This document shows positions 17,886 through 26,580 of a DNA stretch of 64,000 bases, in pieces (the stretch's first letter is position 1; each line of letters starts with the position of its first letter). A model generated the notes under the pieces. The model had not been told where the DNA came from. It searched no databases and saw only the letters and a list, made by a program, of their open reading frames with translations. Location: positions 62,001 to 126,000 of the forward strand of contig NZ_JAAATY010000020.1 of assembly GCF_013280595.1 (NCBI RefSeq). The letters are read 5' to 3'. A program made the position numbers and the translations under genes. The DNA is from Kibdelosporangium persicum. Lineage in GTDB: Bacteria > Actinomycetota > Actinomycetes > Mycobacteriales > Pseudonocardiaceae.

Positions 17886-19105
17886 TTGCCGCTCCAGTGG
17901 GGATTCTCCCAGATCACGGTGCCACCCATGCCGATACCGATGCACATGGTGGTGATGCCGTAGCGCACCTCGGGGTGCTCGGCGAACTGGCGGGAAAGCT
18001 GCGTCATCAGCCGCACGCCGGACGAGGCGAGCGGGTGGCCGGTGGCGATCGCGCCGCCCCACTTGTTCACCCGCGGGTCGTCGTCGGCGATGCCGAAGTG
18101 GTCGAGGAACGCCAGTACCTGCACGGCGAACGCCTCGTTGATCTCGAACAGGCCGATGTCCTCGATGCTCAGCCCGGCCTTCCTGAGCGCCTTCTCGGTC
18201 GCGGGGACCGGGCCGACGCCCATCACCTCGGGCTCGACGCCCGCGAAGGCGTAGCCGACGAGGCGCATGCCGATCGGCAGGCCGAGCTCGCGCGCGGTCT
18301 CCTCGTCAGCCAGCAGCGCGCCGGTGGCGCCGTCGTTCAGACCGGCCGCGTTGCCCGCGGTGACCCGGCCGTGCGGACGGAACGGCGTCTTGAGCTCCGC
18401 CAGCGCTTCGACGGTGGTGCCGGGGCGAGGCGGCTCGTCCTCGGTCGCCAGGCCCCAGCCCAGCTCGGCGGAGCGGGTCGCGACAGGCACGAACTCCGGG
18501 CCGATCTTGCCGGTCTTCACGGCCTCGGCGTACTTCTCCTGGGACGCGGCGGCGAACTTGTCCGCGCGCTCCTTGGTCAGGTGCGGGAAGCGGTCGTGCA
18601 GGTTCTCGGCGGTCTGGCCCATCACGAGCGCGGACGGGTCGACCAGCTTGTCGGCGAGGAACCGCGGGTTCGGGTCGACGCCCTCGCCCATCGGGTGGCG
18701 GCCCATGTGCTCGACGCCGCCGGCGATGGCGACGTCGTACGCACCGAAGGCGATACCGCTCGCGGTGGTGGTCACGGCGGTCATGGCGCCCGCGCACATC
18801 CGGTCGATCGCGAAGCCGGGCACCGACTTCGGCAGACCGGCCAGCAGCGCGGCGGTCCGGCCGATGGTCAGGCCCTGGTCGCCGATCTGGGTGGTCGCGG
18901 CGATCGCGACCTCGTCCACGCGCTCCGGCGGCAGCTGGGGGTGCCTGCGCAGCAGTTCGCGGATGACCTTGACGACCAGGTCGTCCGCGCGGGTCTCGGC
19001 GTAGATGCCCTTCTTGCCCGCCTTGCCGAACGGCGTGCGTACGCCGTCGACGAAGACGACGTTGCGAAGGGCTCGCGCAGCACTGGTAGGTGCTGGTGCG
19101 GCCAC
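17882..19105 (-). CDS. fadA: Acetyl-CoA C-acyltransferase (3-ketoacyl-CoA thiolase)
   Basis: A 407-residue thiolase, the usual length. The acylated cysteine lies in DRMCAGAMTAV near residue 97. The C-terminal catalytic pair is seen in GGAIATGHPLASSGVRL and the closing MCIGIGMGGTVIWENP. It cleaves 3-ketoacyl-CoA to acetyl-CoA and a shortened acyl-CoA. It is the first gene of the fadAB operon, starting at GTG 19105 with GGGAGGA eight bases upstream, and its stop overlaps the fadB start. The upstream 80 bases contain TTACCCGTCGGTAA-like inverted sequence around 19177-19190 and TTACCCGCCGGTA at 19132, which may be an operator. Confidence 0.94.
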   Translation of the reverse strand: MAAPAPTSAARALRNVVFVDGVRTPFGKAGKKGIYAETRADDLVVKVIRELLRRHPQLPPERVDEVAIAATTQIGDQGLTIGRTAALLAGLPKSVPGFAIDRMCAGAMTAVTTTASGIAFGAYDVAIAGGVEHMGRHPMGEGVDPNPRFLADKLVDPSALVMGQTAENLHDRFPHLTKERADKFAAASQEKYAEAVKTGKIGPEFVPVATRSAELGWGLATEDEPPRPGTTVEALAELKTPFRPHGRVTAGNAAGLNDGATGALLADEETARELGLPIGMRLVGYAFAGVEPEVMGVGPVPATEKALRKAGLSIEDIGLFEINEAFAVQVLAFLDHFGIADDDPRVNKWGGAIATGHPLASSGVRLMTQLSRQFAEHPEVRYGITTMCIGIGMGGTVIWENPHWSGK

Positions 19106-19129
19106 GGCAAGTCCTCCCTCGTGTCTCTG

Positions 19130-19191
19130 GGTTACCCGCCGGTAGGGGCGGCCGTGGCCTCAACTCTAGTCCTTGTTACCCGTCGGTAACT
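19130..19191. promoter_or_regulatory. Repeated TTACC(C)G-CGGTAA operator-like sites upstream of fadA
   Basis: Two similar near-palindromic sites, gttacccgccggtag (about 19131-19145) and gttacccgtcggtaac (about 19175-19190), lie 26 and 70 bases upstream of the thiolase start. The second is a perfect 16-base palindrome apart from its two central bases. Palindromes of TTAC-spacer-GTAA shape are typical of TetR-family repressors of fatty-acid degradation in mycobacteria and relatives; the binding protein is not in this window. Role inferred. Confidence 0.6.
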
Positions 19192-19762
19192 ACAGTGGTC
19201 CCCCTGTCGTGTGTGTCACGGTCTGGCCGCTGGGCGCGGCCTCCGGCCCCCGGAATCCACGCTACTGACGAGCCCCGACAAAAACGGCACGAGCGCGGTC
19301 GCCGACGCCCGAGTTGTCCACAGGCAGGAGTTGTCCACAGGTGCCATTCGGCCAGGCTTCCGTCCCCCGCCCGGATGCGAATAGCCTGAAATCAGGGGTC
19401 CCCCATGCGGGCGGGCAGAGGTCCGTGACGCGCTGGGAGCGGTTCCAGGGTCGGCGTGCCGGGGGAGGCCAGGGGGCGAGCACGGCCCGGAGGATGCACG
19501 CGAGGATCGTCGGTTCGAGCTGTTCCGGCTGGTCGCGTGAGGAGCTGAGCGCCGAGCTTGGGCTCGCGGCATGGGCTGAAGCCGCAGGCACCAATGCTGG
19601 TCGCGTGGGAGGGTGGGCCCGAGCTCGGGCCTGCGTGTGGGCTGAGCCGCGGGATCGGTTGCGGGGGCTGACCGTGTTGGACGGGCTGGGCGCCGCGTCT
19701 GTGCCCGCGGCATGGATTGAGCCGCGGGCACAGGGTGGCGTCGGAGGCTGATCGAAAGCCTG
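19192..19762. other. Gene-free structured region of about 570 bp
   Basis: No convincing coding region is found. It contains two TTGTCCACA nonamers 17 bases apart (19314-19322, 19331-19339) and a series of GC-rich palindromes to the right: GCGGC/GCCGC at 19566-19585, a 14-base palindrome at 19617-19630, and a 12-bp perfect stem at 19700-19732. The phrase gcggcatgg-(9-10 bases)-gccgc appears twice and a related half occurs near 19635-19655, suggesting decayed repeats. The last hairpin probably ends transcription of ribonuclease D. Confidence 0.6.
19700..19732. terminator. 12-bp perfect-stem hairpin
   Basis: TGTGCCCGCGGC (19700-19711) and GCCGCGGGCACA (19721-19732) are exact reverse complements around a nine-base loop. 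It lies 31 bases past the stop of the ribonuclease D gene on the minus strand, so termination is the likely role. Confidence 0.6.
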
Positions 19763-21010
19763 TTACTCGGCGGCTGGCGGAGTCGCGTGCAGGGCCTTGC
19801 TCAGCAGCTCCGCCACCAGCTCGACCTGCCATTCACGCGCTCCGCCCGCCCGCAAAGCCGCGGCCGTGCCGTCGACGTCGATGGCGGCCGGGGGAGTCCA
19901 GCAGATTCGGCGGACGAGGTCGGGCTGGACCATGTTCTCCACCGGCAGGCGCAGTGTCTCGGCCAAGGCCGAGAGGCCGGCGCGGGCCGCGGACAACCGG
20001 GCGGCGGCCGCCGGGTCCTTGTCCGCCCACCGGTTCGGCGGCGGAGGGCCGTCCTGCTGCGGGGACGGGTCGGGAAGCTCGTTGCGGGGCAACTGGGCGG
20101 CGGCCTTCAACGCACGCGCCCACGTGCCCGCCAGGCGCCGTTGCGACCGGCCACGGAAGACGGGGAGCTTCACCAACGCCGTTTCGTCCAGCGGGGCCGC
20201 GACGGCGGCGTCGACGATCGCGCTGTCCGGCAGGACGCGGCCTGGGGCGACGTCCCGCTCACGAGCGATGGTGTCGCGGACTTCCCACAAGGCCCGGACG
20301 AACGCGAGGGCACGGGCCCCACGAGCCCGGTGGATGCCGGAAGTGCGCCGCCATGGCTCCTTACGGGGCTCCGGCGTCGGAGCGTCCCTGAGGGCCTCGA
20401 ATTCCTGCAGCGCCCAGTCCAGCTTGCCCTGGGACGCGAGTTCGGCTTCGAGGGCGTCGCGCAGCGGCACGAGCAGTTCGACGTCCAGCGCCGCGTAGTT
20501 CAGCCACTCACGGGGGAGGGGACGACGCGACCAGTCGGCGGCGCCGTGGCCCTTCTCGAGCCGGTAGCCCAGCACCCGCTCGACCAGTGTGCCGAGCGCG
20601 ACCCGGTCGAACCCGGCCAGCCGTCCGGCCAGCTCGGTGTCGAACAGCTTGCCCGGTCGCAGGCCCAGCTCCGCCAGGCACGGCAGATCCTGCGATGCCG
20701 CGTGCAGCACCCACTCCGTGCCGTCGAGTGCCTCGATCAGCGGGTCGACCTCGTCGTTCAACGCGACCGGGTCGACCAGGTAGGTGCCTGCGCCCTCGCG
20801 GCGCAGCTGAACCAGGTACGCCCGTTGTGAGTACCGATATCCGGACGCGCGCTCGGTGTCGATCGCGACCGGCCCATCACCCGCCGCCAGAGCTGCGGCC
20901 GCGCGCCGCAGCTCTGCCGGCTGGGTCACCACAGGTGGCGTACCACCCGCTGGCTCGACCAGAGGAATTGGCTCCGGCTGGTCGCTGGGGGGATTTCCGG
21001 GTGTGCTCAC
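19763..21010 (-). CDS. rnd: Ribonuclease D-like 3'-5' exonuclease with HRDC domain
   Basis: A 415-residue protein. The DEDD exonuclease domain shows Exo I 'GPVAIDTERASGYRYSQRAYLVQL' (split around R), Exo II in 'WVLHAASQDLPCL' and Exo III in EWLNYAALDVELL, so the acidic metal ligands are kept. A central HRDC domain (about residues 205-290) and a second helical C-terminal segment follow. RNase D enzymes trim tRNA and other RNA 3' ends. GTG at 21010 is chosen; an ATG 13 codons upstream is possible. It corresponds to Rv2681 and keeps its place near dxs and hemE. Confidence 0.9.
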   Translation of the reverse strand: MSTPGNPPSDQPEPIPLVEPAGGTPPVVTQPAELRRAAAALAAGDGPVAIDTERASGYRYSQRAYLVQLRREGAGTYLVDPVALNDEVDPLIEALDGTEWVLHAASQDLPCLAELGLRPGKLFDTELAGRLAGFDRVALGTLVERVLGYRLEKGHGAADWSRRPLPREWLNYAALDVELLVPLRDALEAELASQGKLDWALQEFEALRDAPTPEPRKEPWRRTSGIHRARGARALAFVRALWEVRDTIARERDVAPGRVLPDSAIVDAAVAAPLDETALVKLPVFRGRSQRRLAGTWARALKAAAQLPRNELPDPSPQQDGPPPPNRWADKDPAAAARLSAARAGLSALAETLRLPVENMVQPDLVRRICWTPPAAIDVDGTAAALRAGGAREWQVELVAELLSKALHATPPAAE

Positions 21011-21069
21011 GGCGGGAAACCCTACGTCAGGGTCACCCGCCGATCGCACGTTTTCGGGCGAACAGCGTT

Positions 21070-21786
21070 TCAGCGGATCACGCCGGCACGCATGGCCAGC
21101 GCGACCATCTGGGCCCGGTCACCGGTCCCGAGCTTCCTGCCGATGCGCGACAGGTGGCTCTTGACGGTGAGTGCGGACAGGTTGAGCGCCTCGCCGATCT
21201 CCTTGTTGCTCTGGCCATCGGCGACCAATTGCAGCACCTCAACCTCGCGAGCGGACAGCTCACGCGGTGTGTTGTCGGTCCCCGGAACCCGCGTGCCCGT
21301 CGCGAGCACGGGAGCCACACTCGGGTCGGCGTAGACGCCGCCCTCGAGCACTCGCCGCACTCCGTCGGTCACCACCACCGGCGATGCGGACTTCAGCAGG
21401 TAGGCCTGGGCCCCTGCCTGGAAGGCCGAACGCACGGCGTACGGGTCGTCGGACGACGCCAGCACCACGATCCTGGGCCACCCGTGGCTACGGAGTTCCG
21501 TAACCAACTCGATGCCCGAGCCGTCGGGCAGCCCGAGGTCGAGGATCGCCAGGTCGCATGGCCCTGTGGCCAGCGCCCGTGCCCTCGCCTCGGCCACCGA
21601 AGCGGCCTCGTGCACCGTGCCCGCGCCCATCTGGGTCAACCGGGCAGCTATCGCCTCCCTCAAAAGCGGATGGTCATCGACCACCAACACCGAGAACAAC
21701 TCTTCCCGCGGGTGCGGGACCATGTTCGCCGGCAACGCGCCGGCTGGCGTGGTTCGAACGGCCTGACCTAAGCCGACGGCAGCCAC
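21070..21786 (-). CDS. NarL/LuxR-family response regulator (orphan)
   Basis: A 238-residue protein: receiver domain about residues 30-150 with VVDDHPLLREA, phospho-acceptor Asp in AILDLGLPDG and Lys in AYLLKSASP; then a LuxR-type helix-turn-helix with ELSAREVEVLQLVADGQS and ALTVKSHLSRIGRKLG. The GTG at 21786 is chosen because GGGAGG lies seven bases upstream. An extension of about 30 residues precedes the receiver. No histidine kinase is adjacent. It sits 59 bases upstream of rnd on the same strand and may be co-transcribed with it. Confidence 0.9.
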   Translation of the reverse strand: MAAVGLGQAVRTTPAGALPANMVPHPREELFSVLVVDDHPLLREAIAARLTQMGAGTVHEAASVAEARARALATGPCDLAILDLGLPDGSGIELVTELRSHGWPRIVVLASSDDPYAVRSAFQAGAQAYLLKSASPVVVTDGVRRVLEGGVYADPSVAPVLATGTRVPGTDNTPRELSAREVEVLQLVADGQSNKEIGEALNLSALTVKSHLSRIGRKLGTGDRAQMVALAMRAGVIR

Positions 21787-21944
21787 GTCACTACCTCCCT
21801 GGAGTCGGTCGTGCCCCCCGACCGGCACCGGGACTTTCCGCCAATCAGCCGCGCCGCTGATGGACCGAAAGTGGTGTCGACGAGGGCAGCCTAGCCGCCC
21901 AAGCGGGTCAACGGGACGATCAATCGGGTATGTATCCGATCGGG

Positions 21945-21971
21945 TTGTGACTTTCTGGACCTGTTGTCACA
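21945..21971. promoter_or_regulatory. TGTGAC-N14-GTCACA inverted repeat
   Basis: TGTGAC at 21946-21951 and GTCACA at 21966-21971 are exact reverse complements spaced by 14 bases, in the 256-bp divergent gap between the LuxR-type regulator and the dipeptidase. A dimeric regulator could bind; no partner is identified. Confidence 0.3.
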
Positions 21972-22042
21972 CGATCAGGTGACTCCGGTATTGGTGACGT
22001 AACGGAAGCAAGCCCCAACGCGATGGAACGAGGTCATGGGTA

Positions 22043-23185
22043 ATGAAGTCCGCAGGATTCGACCGTGCGGTGGCCCTTCTCCGAACGACCCAATTGGCTG
22101 ACGGTCACAACGACCTGCCGTGGGCGCTGCGCGCGATCGCCGGTCCGGACCCGGCCGCCGCGGTCGGCTCGACCGATCTGACAGTTGCGCAACCGGGGTT
22201 GCATACCGACCTGCCCCGGCTGCGCCGCGGTGGCGTCGGGTTGCAGTTCTGGTCGGTGTACGTGCCGTGTCAGTTCGAGGGCCATTCCGCGGTCACCGCC
22301 GTGCTCGAGCAGATCGAGATCGTGTACCGGCTGGCGGAACGTTACCCCGGCGACCTGACTATCGCCACGACCGCCGACGAAGCCGAAGAGGCCTTCCGAG
22401 CAGGCAGGATCGCCTCGATGCTGGGCGCGGAAGGCGGTCACTGCATCGCCGGGTCGCTGGGTGTCCTGGCGGCCTTGCGGCGGCTCGGAGTCCGGTACAT
22501 GACGCTCACGCACAACCTCAACACGCCGTGGGCGGACTCCGCGACGGACGACCCGGTGCACAACGGGCTGACGGATTTCGGCCGCGAGGTCGTCCGCGAG
22601 ATGAACCGGATCGGGATGATGGTGGACCTCTCCCACGTCGCCCCGGCGACCATGCGGGACGCGATCGAGACGTCACAGGCGCCCGTCGTGTTCACCCACT
22701 CCTCCTGCCGGGCGGTCAACGACCATCCGCGCAACGTCCCGGACGACGTCCTCGAGTCGCTGCCCGCCAACGGCGGTGTGTGCATGATCACGTTCGTGCC
22801 CCGATTTGTATCGCCTGCATTGGCCGAGTGGGATGAAGCGCTTCAGAACGCGATGGGCGCGGAAGGCCTGGACCACCGGGACTTGGAGGTGCGGGGCAAG
22901 TTCGCCGAGAGGTGGGACGGCCCGCCCGAGCCGGTGGCGACCCTGGACGAAGTCGTGGCGCACGTCGAGCACGCCCGCGAGGTCGCCGGAATCGATCACA
23001 TCGGCATCGGCGGCGACTACGACGGCGTCGGTTCGTTGCCCGTCGGGCTCGAGGACGTCTCCACCTACCCGGTCCTGTTCGGCGCGCTGCTCGACCGCGG
23101 CTGGAGCGAGGAGGACTGCGCGAAGCTGGCGGGCCGCAACGCCCTGCGCGTGCTGCGGGCGACGGAAGAGGCAGCGGAACGTTAG
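22043..23185 (+). CDS. Membrane dipeptidase (renal dipeptidase, family M19)
   Basis: A 380-residue zinc peptidase. Metal-ligand regions are visible: DGHNDLPWALR (His-x-Asp) near residue 20, GAEGGHCIAG (bridging Glu) near 130, DLSHVAPATM and VFTHSSCRAV (His ligands), and GIDHIGIGGDYDGV. The family hydrolyses dipeptides, including some D-amino-acid-containing ones. No signal peptide is present, so the enzyme is probably cytosolic. ATG 22043 is preceded by GAGGTC eight bases away. It converges on the DUF3000 gene with overlapping stop codons. Confidence 0.92.
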   Translation: MKSAGFDRAVALLRTTQLADGHNDLPWALRAIAGPDPAAAVGSTDLTVAQPGLHTDLPRLRRGGVGLQFWSVYVPCQFEGHSAVTAVLEQIEIVYRLAERYPGDLTIATTADEAEEAFRAGRIASMLGAEGGHCIAGSLGVLAALRRLGVRYMTLTHNLNTPWADSATDDPVHNGLTDFGREVVREMNRIGMMVDLSHVAPATMRDAIETSQAPVVFTHSSCRAVNDHPRNVPDDVLESLPANGGVCMITFVPRFVSPALAEWDEALQNAMGAEGLDHRDLEVRGKFAERWDGPPEPVATLDEVVAHVEHAREVAGIDHIGIGGDYDGVGSLPVGLEDVSTYPVLFGALLDRGWSEEDCAKLAGRNALRVLRATEEAAER

Positions 23186-23739
23186 CCCTTGAAGAGGGTC
23201 ACCCCGACCGGCGGCAGCCCCACCACGCTGGCCAGGAGGTCGCAGAAGGCCTCGCCGTGCGGCCGCAGCTCCGCCGTGCGGGGTGTCCACGAGGCACGCA
23301 GTTCCAGGTCGTCGGTCCGGGCGGGCCCGGCGATGTCGCCGAACCGGGCGGACGAGGTCTCGGTCACGGTCCCGCCCAGCGCGCCGAACCTGGCCCCGGA
23401 GGCCTCCAGCGCGTCGGTCAGCCAGGACCAGCCCACGGCAGGCAGCAACGGATCGGAGGCCAGCTCCGCGTCCAGTTCGGCCCGCACGTACGTGACCACT
23501 CTGAGCACGCCGTCCCAGGCTTCCTGGCCGTCGGGGTCGTGCAGCAGCACGAGTCGTCCGGTGGCCAGCACCTCGGCGGGACCGTTGACCTCGGCGGTGA
23601 TCGCGAAGGCCCACGGCGCCAGCCGTTGCGGCGGACGGACCTCCTCCAGCTGGACCTCGCGTCGCGGCCGGACCGACCGCAGCGCCGCGACGGCCTGGCG
23701 AAAGACCTCGGGAGCCTCGGGAGCCTTGGACGCAGTCAC
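23182..23739 (-). CDS. DUF3000 family protein
   Basis: A 185-residue actinobacteria-specific protein, matching the family by 'PEVFRQAVAALRSVRPR', the closing 'RTAELRPHGEAFCDLLAS' and its position between rnd and hemE (Rv2680 in M. tuberculosis). No catalytic motif or membrane segment is visible. GTG at 23739 is used. It is divergent from hemE, with 147 bases between them. Function unknown. Confidence 0.85.
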   Translation of the reverse strand: MTASKAPEAPEVFRQAVAALRSVRPRREVQLEEVRPPQRLAPWAFAITAEVNGPAEVLATGRLVLLHDPDGQEAWDGVLRVVTYVRAELDAELASDPLLPAVGWSWLTDALEASGARFGALGGTVTETSSARFGDIAGPARTDDLELRASWTPRTAELRPHGEAFCDLLASVVGLPPVGVTLFKG

Positions 23740-23886
23740 GACAGGTAACTGTAGGACCACCCGAGTCAGTGAGCCTGGATGGCGCGCCGAGGAACACCGC
23801 ATACGTTGGGTGGGCAAATCGATCATCCGTCGGCCTGGGGACGCGCGAACGAGTCGACCGGCGCCGGGGAATCGAGCCGTGGAAAC

Positions 23887-24972
23887 ATGGGACGGGTGAC
23901 AGCCGTATCGCCCGCGTCGCCCCTCAGGCGGGACCTGACCAACGCTCCTTTGCTCGCCGCCGCGCGCGGTCAGGCGCCCCAGCACACGCCTGTGTGGTTC
24001 ATGCGGCAGGCGGGACGTTCGTTGCCGGAGTACCGCAAGCTGCGTGAAGGCGTGCCGATGCTGACGGCGTGCTTCACACCGGACATGGTCGCCGAGGTCA
24101 CCCTGCAACCGGTCCGGCGGCACGGCGTCGACGGCGCGATTCTGTTCAGCGACATCGTCGTGCCGCTGAAGGCCGCCGGGATCGACCTGGACATCGTGCC
24201 GGGCACCGGGCCCGTGGTGGCTGATCCGGTGCGCGACGAGGACGGCGTCAACGCGCTGCCGGAGCTGGACCCGGCCAGCCTGGACCCGGTCGCCGAGGCG
24301 GTGGGCATCCTGGTCCGGGAACTCGGCGACGTGCCGCTGATCGGCTTCGCCGGTGCGCCCTTCACCCTCGCGTCCTACCTGATCGAGGGCGGCCCGAGCA
24401 GGCACCACGAGCGGACCAAGGCGCTGATGAAGGCCCGGCCGGACGTCTGGCACGCGCTGCTGGGCAGGATCGCCGACTACACCCTGACATTCCTCAGGAT
24501 CCAGCTCGACGCCGGCGTCGACGCCGTCCAGCTGTTCGACTCCTGGGCAGGCGCACTGTCCGAAAGGGACTATCGGGAGTTCGTGTTCCCGCACTCCCAG
24601 CGGGTGCTGACCGGGCTGGCGCCCGCCGGTGTGCCGCGGATCCACTTCGGTGTCGGCACGGCCGAGTTGCTGCCCGCGATGCGCGAGGCCGGCGCGGACG
24701 TCGTCGGCGTGGACTGGCGGTTGCCGCTGGACGAGGCCGTGCGCAGGCTCGAAGCCGCCGCGCCGGACGCGCCGAGACCCGTCGTGCAGGGAAACCTGGA
24801 CCCGGCGGTGCTGTTCGCGGGCTGGGACGTGGTCGAGCGTGAGGTCCGGCGGATCGTCGCGGAGGGCGAAGCCGCCGCGGGCCACGTGTTCAACCTCGGT
24901 CACGGCGTCATGCCGGAGACCGACCCGAACGTGCTGACCAGGGTCGTCGAGCTGGTCCACAGCATCCGCTGA
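23887..24972 (+). CDS. hemE: Uroporphyrinogen decarboxylase
   Basis: A 361-residue enzyme converting uroporphyrinogen III to coproporphyrinogen III. It shows [16 protein letters not shown] near residue 38, the family signature with the substrate-binding arginines, the catalytic Asp region [12 protein letters not shown] near 88, and [17 protein letters not shown] near 155. ATG 23887 is used; a GTG three codons later is also possible. The stop overlaps the next gene start in TGATG, so hemE and hemY are coupled. First gene of the haem operon. Confidence 0.97.
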   Translation: MGRVTAVSPASPLRRDLTNAPLLAAARGQAPQHTPVWFMRQAGRSLPEYRKLREGVPMLTACFTPDMVAEVTLQPVRRHGVDGAILFSDIVVPLKAAGIDLDIVPGTGPVVADPVRDEDGVNALPELDPASLDPVAEAVGILVRELGDVPLIGFAGAPFTLASYLIEGGPSRHHERTKALMKARPDVWHALLGRIADYTLTFLRIQLDAGVDAVQLFDSWAGALSERDYREFVFPHSQRVLTGLAPAGVPRIHFGVGTAELLPAMREAGADVVGVDWRLPLDEAVRRLEAAAPDAPRPVVQGNLDPAVLFAGWDVVEREVRRIVAEGEAAAGHVFNLGHGVMPETDPNVLTRVVELVHSIR

Positions 24973-26456
24973 TGGCCGGGCAAACGACTGCCGGGCAGAT
25001 GACCGCTGGGCGGAACCACCCGGAGAAGGTCGTGGTCGTCGGCGGCGGCATCGCCGGACTGGCCGCCGCCTACCGGCTGCGCACGCTGCGCCAGGACGTC
25101 GAGATCACGATCATCGAGTCCGCCGGGCGGCTCGGTGGCAAGCTGCGGACCCGGGACCTCGCGGGCGTCTCGATCGACGTCGGCGCCGAGGCGTTCGTCA
25201 CCCGCAATCCCGCGGCGGTCCGCCTGGTCGAGGACCTCGGCCTGGGCGGTGAACTGGTGCACCCGGTGTTGTCGGCCGCGACCGTGCACGCAGGCGGACG
25301 CACGGTCGCCCTGCCCAGGCGGACGTTCCTCGGCCTGCCCGCGAACGCCGACGAGGTACGGGACCTGCTGTCCCCGGCGGGCACGGCGAAGGTCGCGGGC
25401 GAAAGAAACCTGCCACCGCTGCATGTCGACGCCGACCCGACGGCTCCGGACGTCTCGGTGGGACAGGTGATCGGCGAACGCTTCGGTCGCGAGCTCGTCG
25501 ACCGGCTGGTCGAGCCGTTGCTCGGCGGTGTGTACGCGGGCCGCGCGGACATGCTCGGGCTGCGCGCCACGATGGCTCCGCTCGTGGCCAAGGAACAGAC
25601 GCTGACCGAGGCGGTCGACCGCGTCCTCGGACCGCCGCCGGACGGCCCACGGCCGCCGGTGTTCGGCGCGCTGCGCGGCGGGATGGCCCGTCTGGTGGAC
25701 GAACTGGCCCGGCGGTCGTTGGCGACAATTCGCCTCGGCCTGCCGGTCAGGGCGCTGAGCAGAACCCGGCGGGGCTGGCGGCTGGAGATCGGCAGCGCGG
25801 CGGCGCCGGAGTTCCTGGACGCCGACGCGGTGATCCTGGCCGTGCCCGCGCCGTCCGCCCGCAAGCTGCTGGAACCCGTGGTGCCCCGTGCTTCCGCGGC
25901 TTACGGGCGCGTGGAGGTGGCGTCCATGGCGGTGGTGAGCCTGGCGTTGCCGCCGGATGCCGTCCTGCCCGAGGCGACGGGTGTGCTGCTGGCCGTGGGG
26001 GAGCGGCATGCGGACGGAACTCCGTTCACAGCCAAGGCTTTCACTTTCACCAGCCGGAAATGGGGACGTCCGGACGGTGCGCCGGTGCAGCTGCGGGCCT
26101 CGGTCGGCCGGTACGGTGAGACGGAGACCCTGCACCGGGACGACGACGAACTGGTCGCCGCGGTGCTGTCCGACCTGAGGGAACTCACCGGAGTCGATGT
26201 TCCGCCGGTCGAGCGAATCGTGACCCGTTGGGGTGGCGGGCTGCCGCAGTACGGGGTCGAGCACACCGCCGCCGTCGCCGCGATCACCGACGCGGTCGGG
26301 AGAATGCCTGGTCTCGCGGTCGCCGGCGCCACTTTGCGCGGCGTGGGTATCCCCGCGACCATCGACTCCGCCGATGCCGCGGCATCGGCGATTGGCGCTT
26401 ACCTGGCGTCGCGATCGGGCGAAATTAGTCCGCCGAGTGGCCTAGTGGGTGAGTAA
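24972..26456 (+). CDS. hemY: Protoporphyrinogen/coproporphyrinogen oxidase
   Basis: A 494-residue FAD enzyme with the dinucleotide motif VVVGGGIAGLAAAYRLR near residue 20 and the C-terminal FAD-contact region PGLAVAGATLRGVGIPATID. In actinobacteria such proteins (CgoX/HemY) oxidise coproporphyrinogen III to coproporphyrin III, feeding the HemQ route; here hemQ lies four genes downstream, which supports that reading. The first 15 residues form a polar lead ([15 protein letters not shown]) before the fold. ferrochelatase is not in the window. ATG at 24972 overlaps the hemE stop by one base. Confidence 0.94.
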   Translation: MAGQTTAGQMTAGRNHPEKVVVVGGGIAGLAAAYRLRTLRQDVEITIIESAGRLGGKLRTRDLAGVSIDVGAEAFVTRNPAAVRLVEDLGLGGELVHPVLSAATVHAGGRTVALPRRTFLGLPANADEVRDLLSPAGTAKVAGERNLPPLHVDADPTAPDVSVGQVIGERFGRELVDRLVEPLLGGVYAGRADMLGLRATMAPLVAKEQTLTEAVDRVLGPPPDGPRPPVFGALRGGMARLVDELARRSLATIRLGLPVRALSRTRRGWRLEIGSAAAPEFLDADAVILAVPAPSARKLLEPVVPRASAAYGRVEVASMAVVSLALPPDAVLPEATGVLLAVGERHADGTPFTAKAFTFTSRKWGRPDGAPVQLRASVGRYGETETLHRDDDELVAAVLSDLRELTGVDVPPVERIVTRWGGGLPQYGVEHTAAVAAITDAVGRMPGLAVAGATLRGVGIPATIDSADAAASAIGAYLASRSGEISPPSGLVGE

Positions 26457-26518
26457 CCGCCTGTGCTACAGTGCGGCTCCGTTGCGGTCGTTTCTCGGGT
26501 GACTCACTAAAAGGGGTC

Positions 26519-26569
26519 GGTGTCGATCTCTTACGGGTGTCCCGCTTTATTCGAAAAGTATTCGACACC
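26519..26569. promoter_or_regulatory. Inverted repeat in the hemY-cvnA gap
   Basis: GGTGTCGA (26519-26526) and TCGACACC (26562-26569) are exact reverse complements separated by 35 bases. The centre is A/T-rich and contains attcgaaaagtattcga. It lies just upstream of the GTG start of cvnA and overlaps the expected promoter position, so a regulator binding here could uncouple cvnA-hemQ from hemEY. Confidence 0.45.
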
Positions 26570-26580
26570 GGTGGAGTATC

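Noticed and set aside
19314-19339. Replication origin based on two DnaA-box-like nonamers
   Set aside because: dnaA, dnaN and gyr genes are absent, only two boxes exist and no A/T-rich unwinding element is present.
19216-19751. Coding genes on either strand in the gap between fadA and rnd
   Set aside because: The open frames have low complexity, no ribosome-binding site and no recognisable motif; the sequence is dominated by palindromes.
26457-26580. Absence of hemQ after hemY
   Set aside because: hemQ is present at 30389 after the conservon, so the pathway is not broken here.
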